In this document: positions 49,068 through 58,493 of the stretch, in pieces
Layout of the letters: each line of letters starts with the position of its first letter
How positions within the stretch are numbered: position 1 is the first letter of the stretch
Assembly: GCF_030272615.1 (NCBI RefSeq)
Contig: NC_081413.1
Coordinates: 21,454,501-21,518,500 of the forward strand
Direction of reading: 5' to 3'
DNA length: 64,000 bases
DNA from: Cryptomeria japonica
Lineage: Eukaryota > Streptophyta > Pinopsida > Cupressales > Cupressaceae
Program-made: the position numbers and the translations under genes
The notes under the pieces: generated by a model
Databases searched by the model: none
Told to the model about the DNA's origin: nothing
Seen by the model: only the letters and a program-made list of their open reading frames with translations

Positions 49068-50689
49068 GAACTAGGTCTTGACCAAGATGTGTGAGATTAG
49101 ATGAAAATGGAAAGAGTATGGAACACCAAGAGTTGAATGGAATGTAAATGAATCTGAGGTGTACTTGCAATGTCCAAAGTGAAGACCAAGTATGTATGTA
49201 GTAGACTAGGTGTGGCTTCCAAAGAGATGATAGATTCTCTTGATGAGGTAAGTTGACCTTGACTCTAAGTAAGACCAAATGAGACCCAAAGGTGATAGAC
49301 CTTGATGAGGGACCACTTAGCAAAAAGTTGATGTATGTAGTGTGTTGACAAAGTAAGATGAGGACAAGCGATTGACCTTTTGACTCAAGTTTAGACAAAT
49401 GTGACTGTAATGCAAGATGTAAAGCAATGATGAACTTTGTGAGACCCAAAGATAGGTTGAATCCTAGATGAAAACCTAGAGAAATAACCTAGGAAGCTCA
49501 ATGATTCTGAAACTGATTGTTCTTGTTTGCTGGATTGTAATTTTTTTTTCCAATACTAAACACAGACGTGCCTGTATACTTCATAGACCCAGTTCTTAAA
49601 TCTGAGTGCAATGTTTCCAATTTGTGAAGTTTTTTGTTGTGACCATATCTGAATTTGTGACTAGTTTTCGTGACATGAGGACTCTATGTTTGCAAGTGTT
49701 TGGACTTAAAATGACTCAAATAAAGTGTGTTATTTGATGTAAAAAAGTTTTTCATACACTTGAAGACACAAAAGACACAATGTTTTGATGTTTGGTCTTG
49801 AAAGTTTGAATGTTTAAAAGAAGACAAGAACAATTCTTTTGGTTGGCCTAGACAATAGTTGTTGATCCCACATGGGGTTTCCCCTGAGGCTACACTATTC
49901 AAAGCGGATACTTAGATGCTTGACCCCATTGGCTACAACCTCGACACTCACTTCTTTGGGACAACCAAGCACCAGTCCCCATGAAAACTCCTCATGGATA
50001 ACTTTGTATCTCTACTAAGAACCGTATGTGTGTGGGCCACTCTAGAGGTCCAACCTCTTGCCCCAACAACTAGAAGGATTTTGGCTTTCTAAAACAAAAA
50101 GGTTCTAGTAAGGGCATCCACTCGTGTGGCCATACATGCGACACTTTTAGCTTTGTAAATACAGAAGACTCCTAGCCGGTAGGGGTTACACCCTACTATT
50201 GATCAAATAAATTTAATGAAAAGGGTTGGTGGGGGGACAGAGTGTCAATATGAACTAATCAGCACACATTACCCATGGCTTTAACCATGGTCACAATTAT
50301 TTATAGTGGTTCAGAAGAGGTGGGTTTTTCTCGCTACCACTTGCGTCATTCCCTCCTCACTAGTAGTCCTAATGACCACATGGGGAGGCAGGTCCTCTAA
50401 AGAGAAACACAAAAGAGCCTATTGCTCAAAACACAAAAGACATTATTTCAATTTTAGTGCACCAATTGAAGTGTTTGCTAGACTAAGATGACAAAGCAAA
50501 CAATTTTAAAATCAAATCTTTGCCAAAGTTCTTGCACCAATATTATTAGTAGTTTTGAAATAATACCCCTTCTGAAAGCACACAAGTTAGGTATATTTTA
50601 GATCTAAAAGACTTTGTGAAATAGGGGCCTTCGATAATGCATTTTTTGACAAATTCAAAGATCTGATTTTCCATGAGTTCTTTTGCATC

Positions 50690-51400
50690 ATAAAAAATAG
50701 AGCACCTGTAAAATTTTAAGAAATTTCCAGAAATGTAAGAAAATCCCCCAAAAATGCTAATTTGCTCCAAAAATCATTTTTCCTAATAGCCTTCCCAACT
50801 AGCATAAAACAATTCCTGAACAAATTCCTAACAGTTTGTGAGATATGACCAAAATAATGTGAAGCCCTAATTTTTAAAGATCCAATTTTTTATGATTTTT
50901 TTGAATTGGAATTAAAATCACAAAGAACAGATAATGTATATAATTATGAGAGATTTCCAAGACTATAACAAAATCCAAAAAATTCACTCATTTACTCTCA
51001 ACATTGTTTTTTTTTATAAATGCATAAAATATTCATAGAAAATTGAAATATGCTCTCAAAAATCAGATTTTTTTACTGAACATGTCTGATACTATTCTTG
51101 ACATGTAAACAATATTTGATGCCACAATTAAAATCTTTTTGTGAGATGTGATCAAAATAATGAAAAAGCCTAATTTTTAAAAATCTGATTTTTTAGAAAA
51201 TATTTTGCATCAAAATTAAAATCACAAAGAACATATCTTGTGTATAAATCTGAGAAATTTCCAAAAATATAAGAAAATCCAAAAAATTCTCTCATTTACT
51301 CTCAAAATGATTTTTTTATAAAAATTCATAGAAAATGCAAATATGCTCCAACAACTTTGAATTTTGGATAGTGAGCTCTTGATATTGTCTTTCACCTACC
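50690..51400. repeat. Diverged tandem units in A leader
   Basis: Shared words AAGAAAATCC, AAAAAATTC, CTCATTTACTCTCAA, AATTAAAATCACAAAGAACA and ATATGCTC recur at about 50700-50770, 50880-51055 and 51180-51350, spacing about 300 bp. Confidence 0.65.
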
Positions 51401-51579
51401 AACAAAATTTGGTGAAAAAATCCCAAGCCATTTGTTAAATCCGATCAGATCTCTCCAAGATCTTTATCTTGTGTCCAAAACCCTAGCTACACAAGGTTAT
51501 TCTCTAAATTGTTTTACAAAACAACAATATAGGATTAGGAAAACCATTAAAAAAAAACATAGATCTAATAAAAATCCAT

Positions 51580-51597
51580 GTCCCACTGGGCATGCCA
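51580..51597 (-). promoter_or_regulatory. Putative primer binding site of element A
   Basis: TGGCATGCCCAGTGGGA on the - strand, three bases inside the 5' LTR. Begins TGG as it must; I could not name the tRNA. Confidence 0.5.
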
Positions 51598-51600
51598 AAA

Positions 51601-52376
51601 TGTTTATGGTGAAAATGGATAATAGAAACAACAATATTGAAAGACTAAAATAGATTCAACCACAAAACCCTAGCCTAACAACAATAAAGATCCACCATAA
51701 CATATGAAGATTAGCTAAGGCAGTGCAAATCAACAAAATCATAAAGATTATACCATCACATGTCCAATAGGGTTTGAATCTTCATTCTTCCTATCTCCAT
51801 TGATGTTGCTTGATGTATTTGCTCTTAGATTTTATGTGTGCACAAGAGCTCAACAAAGAACGGAAATGTAGTTGCAAGTAGGCTTGACCGCATATGAAAG
51901 TTTGAAAGTGTATTTGAGGGGGGGTTGATAATGAAAGAAATATCTCCTTATATAGAAGATGCTATGAGAAATGGAGGGATAAGATTGAGAGGTTTAAAAC
52001 ATAAATGGTCAGATAGGATTAGAGGGGAGGTATAAGAAATAAGAAAATAATAAGATGGTAGGTAGTATAGGAATTAAGAGATGAATGACATGTTTCATAA
52101 GTAGAAAAGGCTAATGAATTAATTAAATAAATAAAGATTTAATTAATTAATAGAGGAAGTGGGATCAATTAAATAATTAAAAGTATTTATTTAATCTAGG
52201 AAAAAGGATAATTTAAATAAATAAATGTATTTATTTAAATGAGAAATAAGGCTAGAAGAGGATAAATGAATTAATTAAATAAAAAGATTTAATTAATTAA
52301 TAGAAGAGTTAGGATTAAATAATTAAATAAATAAAAATATTTATTTAATTAGATAGGACAGTTTTAGGTGTCTATA
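51601..52376 (-). repeat. 5' LTR of element A
   Basis: 776 bp, begins TGTTTATGG and ends GTGTCTATA (CA changed to TA). TATA box TATATAAG on the - strand at 51947-51954. Confidence 0.92.
51947..51954 (-). promoter_or_regulatory. TATA box in A 5' LTR
   Basis: TCTATATAAGGAG on the - strand. The C LTR and the other A LTR have altered versions. Confidence 0.6.
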
Positions 52377-52809
52377 GAAGCATTAAAACCAAATAGTGTT
52401 TAAATCTAAGATCTTCTAGCTATCATAAATGTTTCTCTTACCAACCTACAACTAGAATTGCAAAATTTCAACTACATACCAAATCATTTAACTTGGACAT
52501 AGAAAGAACATTCTTGAAAGATTTGGGATATGCAAAAAATGATCAAGCGAGTTAACCCTTCCATCATTGAAGGACAACTACACCTTTAACTTACAAAAAA
52601 TCTATCTCTAAGGGAAACCTCCTCCATTATAAGTTATATATGTTTGAAACAAATATTTATGATGATTAAAATGATAAGAACAACTTGATTCAACAAGCCA
52701 AGAATCATCATCACATGTGCAACATCACAAAATAGTGAACAAATTACAATTATAAACATTATTATGCAAGTTGTACAAGACCTATTTCCCAACATTGACA
52801 AGATTTTTG
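52377..52809 (-). pseudogene. Copia element D remnant: protease region
   Basis: On the - strand, DDSWLVESSCSYHF (protease active site region, Asp-Ser-Gly decayed to ESS) at about 52710-52660, then HKYLFQTYITYNGGG and a VNSLDHFLHIPNLSR-like run at about 52570-52520. This is the copia protease followed by the GAG-pre-integrase start; it continues at 10683 downwards on the other side of A. Several stops. C inserted at its upper end. Confidence 0.78.
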
Positions 52810-53568
52810 TGTATATGGTGAAAATGGATTACAATAATAACAAAATTGAAAGGCTAAATGAATTCAACCACCAAACCCTAGCCTAACAACAACAAAGATC
52901 CACCATAACATATGAAGATTACCTAAGACAATATGAATAAAACAAAATCACCAAGATTATACCATCACATGTCCAATAGGGTTTTGATCTCCATTCTTCC
53001 TATCTCCATTGATCTTGCTTGATATATTTGCTCTCAGATTTTACGTGCACAAGAGCTCAACAAAGAACGGAATGTGGTTGCAAATAGGATCGTAGTGTAG
53101 TCAAGTCCTTAAGATCAGTGATTAGGGTTTGATAATGAAGGAAGCATCTCGTTAAATAGAAGACACAATATGAAATGGAGAGATAAGATTGAGAAGTGTA
53201 AAAAGGAGGTCGACTAGGATTAGAGGGTAGGTGAAAGAAATAATAAAATAATGGAAGAGGTAGGTAGTGTAGGAATTAAGAGATGAATGACATGTGTCAT
53301 AGGTGGAAATGAATTAATTAAATAAATAAAGATTTATTTAATTAATAGAAGAAATGGGATAATTAAATAAATAAGATATTTATTTAATCAGGAAAAGGAT
53401 AATTTAAATAAATATATGTATTTATTTAAATGAGAAATAAGGCTAGAAGAGGATAAATGAATTAATTAAATAAATAAAGATTTATTTAATTAATAGAAGA
53501 ATTAGGCTTAGATAATTAAATAAATAAAATATTTATTTAATTAGACTGGACAATTCTAGGTGTCTACA
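52810..53568 (-). repeat. 3' LTR of element C
   Basis: 759 bp, TGTATATGG to GTGTCTACA on the + strand; homologous to both A LTRs with small indels. Confidence 0.9.
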
Positions 53569-53716
53569 TTTTGCCCCTCTTTGAGACAATGCGGCTTGTC
53601 GCATTGTTTCAAAGAAGATAAGATGAACTGATACAGAGTTGCCCCAAGATGGGAATGATATGCCACCTCGAGAGATTGGATGAAAATGTCTAAAAAGATT
53701 GCAGACAATCTCTCGA
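53569..53716 (-). promoter_or_regulatory. Polypurine tract and two hairpins, element C
   Basis: Tract AAAGAGGGGCAAAA on the - strand at 53569-53582. Hairpin 1 at 53580-53613: arms TTTGAGACAATGCG and CGCATTGTTTCAAA. Hairpin 2: TCGAGAGATTG (53668-53678) and CAATCTCTCGA (53706-53716), 11 bp perfect. Confidence 0.87.
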
Positions 53717-53814
53717 TAAGAAAGACGGGATACAATGGACTGACTGAATAAAGTGACAGAGTCACGGGATAAAGAAGACTACCTTGAGAAATGAGGGCGA
53801 GGGCTAGGGTATGC

Positions 53815-53820
53815 TATAAG
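53815..53820 (+). promoter_or_regulatory. TATA-like box of the C antisense gene
   Basis: TATAAG in GCTATAAGATAGAC, 99 bp upstream of the exon 1 ATG. Confidence 0.55.
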
Positions 53821-54094
53821 ATAGACCACGGGCAAAAGACATCCTCATTGTCATCCACACATTCATGAGAGCATAGTGCAGAGCAAAAAAAAGAGTAGTA
53901 GCAGTCAGTAGCGATGGCCTTCGTTCTTAGATTCGACTGCGTTCGTCGATTCCAGAGGCCAACAGAGGTAGGAGAGCTAGTAAGTACCACCAAACCTCCT
54001 CATACTTTGACGCATTTAATTTTGTCATTAATGCATGGTAGGTAGAGCAATAAATGCACTTAGAAATAGGGTACAAAAATGTCAAAAAATGGTT

Positions 54095-54345
54095 AGGCGC
54101 ATTTGCATTGGTGCTAGGTGCATCTGTGTCTGCTAGGCGCGTCTGTGCTGATGCCAGGCACGTTTGTGTTTAGAAACGCGTTTATGTCAAATGCAGCCGC
54201 ATTTGTGTAATGTAGGGGCATCTGTGCCAAGAAGGCACGTCTGTGTCACCCAGGCACGTCTATGCAGAGCATAGGCATGTCTGTGTTTTTCAGGTGCATC
54301 TGCACAGTCTTTAAGCGTGTTTGTGTCAGGAAAGCGCATTTATGT
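54095..54345 (+). repeat. Intronic motif array 1, element C (GGCACGTCTGTGT type)
   Basis: About 13 units of a 13-bp motif (GGCACGTCTGTGT, with R/Y variants such as GGCGCGTCTGTGC and GGTGCATCTGTGT), about 20 bp apart, in the antisense gene intron and in the same orientation as the gene. Confidence 0.82.
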
Positions 54346-54473
54346 CCAAAAAATGCAAATTTTTGGCTTCTAGGTCAAATCGACAGTTCTGTGATGAACA
54401 TATGCTGTCAATTGGATAAGCTGCTGAGAGGATACACTCAAGCAGGTCCTCTAGGGAAGACTAGGATAGATCA

Positions 54474-54790
54474 AGGCACTTTGTGATGAACAGTGAGTAC
54501 CAAGATAGAGTATTTTGTGATGGACAGGGAGTACCAAAATATGAGCAGCACTTTGTGATGAACAGGGACTGCAAATGTGAGCAACACTTTGTGATGAACA
54601 GGGAGTGCAAAACACGTAGTACTTTGTGATGAACAGGGAGTACCACTAGGATAGAAGCAACACTTTGTGATGAACAGGGAGTGTCACTAGGATAGATAGC
54701 AACACTTTGTGATGAACAGTGAGTGTCACTAGGATAGAATGCCATATGCATTTAAATAAAAAGTAGCATTTTGTGGTAAACAGTGAATGC
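54474..54790 (+). repeat. Intronic repeat 2, element C (CACTTTGTGATGAACAGGGAGT)
   Basis: Eight copies, some diverged, of a 22-bp core followed by a variable 10-25 bp filler (often ACCACTAGGATAGA). Three copies exist in A. Confidence 0.9.
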
Positions 54791-56767
54791 CACTATGACT
54801 GACATGATTGATTTACTTGACTGTAGGAGTATTTGCTGATGCTGGAGTCATGGGAGAGATTCTCGTCGACTCAGAGATTGTGACCTGAGTTGACACTTGG
54901 GGACTGAGCAATGATTGAGGCGATGGGATTGAGACATGTGTTGTATGTGCCTGAGTTTCGGGCGAACATGGGACTGCTGACTGCTTTAGCTGAGAGATGG
55001 CATTAAGAGACATGTACCTTTCATTTTCCAATGGGGGAGATGACCATCACCCTGGAGGATGTATACAGGATACTTAGGATAATGATCGACAGAGATCTGA
55101 TTCCATATGATTGAGATGGAGACAGAGAGGCCTTGAGACTAGTGTTCCAGGACCCTAGATTGGAGATGAGGGCTGGGCATGTGGCTTGGGATACTATGAC
55201 TATGATAGGATTGGCGCTACTAGCAGTGATAGGAGGAGCGATCAGTGGGTTCCTATGTCCTGATAGAGTGACATGGGGGTTGGCTGTGGGCTGGGGAGGA
55301 GCATTGGAGATACTGGTGACATAGCACACCAGATATGCCTGGGGACCGTGTGTGCTGGCACACCTTTACTATGAGCTACATCAGTTCGTATACCATGGAT
55401 CAGTGGGATTGAGTTGCAGGGTGACACTGCTGCAGGTGTGGGCTTATGAGCATCTGCCAGTGACGAGGCTGATACCCTTCAGAGGCAGGGGACATGGATG
55501 CAGTTTTGTGCACCTGTATGATATGATCACGTCACAGCCACGGATTGGCAGGTTCGAACATTGGTGACGGGTGATAGATGATATTAATGTGGTCATTTGG
55601 AGGCCATACCTGGGATGTGCAGAGTGGGAGGATGATGCAGTTGAGCTTCCTTACACCTTTTGGAGTAGGTATCTGATTGGGCGAATGCCCTATGTGCTAG
55701 AGAGACAGCTTGTGGATAGGGTTTGTAGGCAGTTTGGCCGGATCCAAAGGATGCCACGGGGCTCAGGCATGTATGCACGGATAGTTAGAGATCAGGCATA
55801 GTTTGGGCCCCTATTGTCATATGATTAGGCAGTTACACAGCTAGCAGAGATGGTGACCCTACACTGGGACATGTGGCTAGAGGTCGAGGATGCCAGCATG
55901 GATGCCGAGTATACAGCATACTGGGCGAAGCATCCCTTCCCATGCTTGACGGATCCAGGAGAGTTATTTGAGGGAGATGATGGTGGGGATGATGATGATG
56001 GTGGAGGTGATGGGGGCACGGGCCAACGGAGGAGGAGGGGAGCAGTTGGAGAGAGGAGGGTTGCACCTCGGAGGGAGGGTGGAGAGGAGAGACAGGCTCG
56101 GGTGGTGAGGGGTCGCGGTGGATTGCCGGTACAGGTGCCAGTAGCACAGGGTCCCTGACAGGTATAGGTACAGGGATGGGGACAGATATAGGGATAGGTA
56201 CCAGTATAGGTACAGGCATAGGGGCAGGCATACGGGTAGGCACCCATACAAGGGGAGCCATAGGTAGAGGCGAAGGGGGCTGACGCAAAGGAGGATGAGC
56301 TAATAGAGTTGAGGGAGATCTGCCAGGGCCAAGCAGATGAGATCTAGGAGTTGGAGAGGGAGAGGGATCGGCTCAGGAGGAGGCTTCGAGATACTAAGCG
56401 AGAGTGGGATCAGGCTATTCAGCGTTATACAGAGGCTGAGACAGCATTGAGGGTGGGGAGATAGGCAGCGAAGGACACAGGGGCATCATATGCTTATGTC
56501 CTGCGGGCAGGGGAGGAGATTGCCTACTGGCGGGATCTCTATTATGGTGCAGTGCCAGTGGATCAGTGGGCGAGGAGTTTCCATAGACCATCGCGGACAG
56601 CGACAGCTACGGGAGGGAGCCGGAGGAGACAGGCATCGAGTGGTGGGGTTATGGGTCCTCCACCACCACCAGATAGAGGAGATAGAAGGGATGATCCTGG
56701 GGTGGGTCCTTTGGGGGCTCAGATTCTGTCGAGGCTAGGCGGCTCCGAGGGAGGGAGTTCATCATAG

Positions 56768-56873
56768 CCTTAGAGGGCTCCCTATGTATCAGTTTTGTAC
56801 CATTTTTTGTATGATGATATAGACACCTGCAGGTGGTTGTAGCCATATGATTTTGACATCATTGTATCATGAC

Positions 56874-56912
<39 letters not shown>

Positions 56913-58493
56913 TGATTCATCTTTGCGGCAGCTATATGCATGTGTACCTATGTGATGAGATGTTTTTATGTGATGATGATGATATGGATGCAAATATGTA
57001 CAAGATGCAATGTAATTTTTTTATTCTTTTATGTTTTATATGTGTATGCATGATGGAAATGTGAATGTATGTAATGCAGATGAATATGATAATGCAAATG
57101 TAAATTGTGCTAATAGGTGTTGTGTGCAGGATGTGATGCCGTTGTGATATCTATATGTATGTATGAAATGCTTATATGTGGTAATGCAGGTGCAAACTAC
57201 ATGAAATGCAAATGTTTTTGGTGTGTCATTATACTCAGTCATGTGATAGCAAGCTACGCGGACTCAAGAAGGAAAATGGAAGTCAATCAAGAAAGGGGGA
57301 TGAAAGATAGAAGATATGAAAGTGAAAGAGCTTCTTGTGCATTATCATCATTGAGTTTTATTATGGCAAGTAGGTTATGACAATCAAGGCATATGTTTGA
57401 CCCAGAAAGTCATTGTACCTGTTTGCATGGAGATAAGTCAGTCACAAACAAGGAATGCCCCAGTTCACACTAGACTCACAGTGTCCTCATATCCTTGGAC
57501 AAGTCATAGCATTACTAAAAGACAATCCACATATAGCAAATATAAATAGGTGACGATACCCCATCCTCGCCTTTCTAGTCAAAGACATCCTGGAGATAGA
57601 ATCTCTAGTCAGAGACATCTCGGAAAAGCTAAAAGACATGTCACCAAAAAAGATGAAATCAAAAGAAAACCAAGACTTGACACCAACATCCACTGTAGTC
57701 CTCAAGTTTAGTGTCTCTTGTCACTTGTATAAGTCTTATTTGATTGTGGTCACAATGTTTACTTTCACAAAAGGATAGATAGAACTGAACTATATGTTGT
57801 CTGAGTCTATTGAAAGATTTGATTTTTTGAAGCTCATTGTTGCTGTTGTCTCATCTGAAACTGACTAAATCCATGAAACTAATACTTTATTGCAGAGAAG
57901 ATGAAACTTTATTGCGGATCTGTGATGCAAATGCTTCTTTATTGTGGATTGTGTGCGAATAGACTAAAGGAAGCTGGAAGAAACTGTACTCCTCAAAACA
58001 TGTGATGTTCTTAGTTCCACACCCATCACTAGACATAGGATTTGCTGTAGCCACAGATAGGATTTGATTTATTATGGATGGAAAGGGAGGTGAAAAGGGA
58101 GGTTTATTATGAATGGCGAACCAATCTTGGGTAGATAAATAACAAGCCATGATGGGATTGGGTAAATTTATTATGGATGAATTGGTCGTGAGTGTGTACA
58201 AAGTGAAAGGATGAAATGGAATCCTGAAGGAGGGAGGAGCAATGTCTCTACGCATGGCACTGGTGACCCAGTTTTCACCATGGTACTTGCCCAGGGTGCC
58301 ACCAAAGTGGTTTTCACTGTTGGATGAAATTATTTCGCTTTACTTTTTTTGATTTTTCAATGTTTTTTGTGTCACAAGGCACCTGTTTGCTAGGTTTTCA
58401 CCAAGTAACGATTTTTTTTGTTTTTTTAATTTTTTTTGTATTTTTGAAAATTTTTGACTTTTTTGTATTTTTGAATTAGGATACTCCGAAGAG
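56768..58493. other. Element C spacer between antisense gene and pol
   Basis: No supported gene. An AT dinucleotide run at 56878-56908, then ATG/TATG-rich sequence to about 57190. 57240-58240 aligns with A 15700-16660. 58255-58410 is the intact conserved post-pol block with three GGYRCC and TTTTCACC-type units. Confidence 0.65.
56878..56908. repeat. AT dinucleotide microsatellite
   Basis: About 15 AT repeats just 3' of the C antisense gene. The same position in A has only a short TATATAT word (near 15322). Confidence 0.95.

Larger units (their letters stand above)
49068..51600 (-). other. 5' leader of element A
   Basis: No supported gene; small open frames at 49449-49060 and 49902-49684 show no known domain. 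49560-49572 is an exact inverted copy of the A/C intron motif. 50690-51400 holds three diverged copies of a roughly 300-bp unit (see separate entry). The putative primer site is at 51580-51597. Confidence 0.6.
10684..52376 (-). mobile_element. Gypsy element A, non-autonomous, split by copia E
   Basis: LTRs of equal length (776 bp) at 10684-11459 (3') and 51601-52376 (5'), flanked by GAAGT (10679-10683) and GAAGC (52377-52381), a 5-bp target duplication with one mismatch. Internal order on the - strand: primer site, leader, gag, protease, a segment in place of RT/RNase H/integrase, a last piece of the integrase tail, spacer, antisense gene, hairpins, 3' LTR. Copia E entered at GCCACC just downstream of pol. 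LTRs differ at many sites, so A is older than E and B. Same subfamily as C. Confidence 0.9.
53914..56767 (+). pseudogene. Antisense spliced PMD/coiled-coil gene, element C copy
   Basis: Exon 1 53914-53979 (22 codons, MAFVLRFDCVRRFQRP start), donor GTAAGT, intron 53980-54826 ending CTGTAG, exon 2 54827-56767 in a single frame. PMD with ESWERF, NMGLLTALAERW, FHFPMGEMTITLEDVYRILRI, FLCPDRVTWGLAVGWGGALEI, HLYYELHQFVYHG, then an acidic/Gly linker (about 55960-56030), a Gln-rich repeat (about 56150-56280), coiled coil (about 56300-56480) and tail with ASSGGVMGPPPP and EGGSSS. Many in-frame stops; in the Gln-rich part most are TAG where the pattern expects CAG. Frame is kept from start to end. Role unknown; PMD family. 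Confidence 0.83.

Noticed and set aside
57887-58255. ORF of 122 codons on the - strand and its neighbour at 16148-16480
   Set aside because: The two regions align as DNA but the translated products do not, so no conserved protein.
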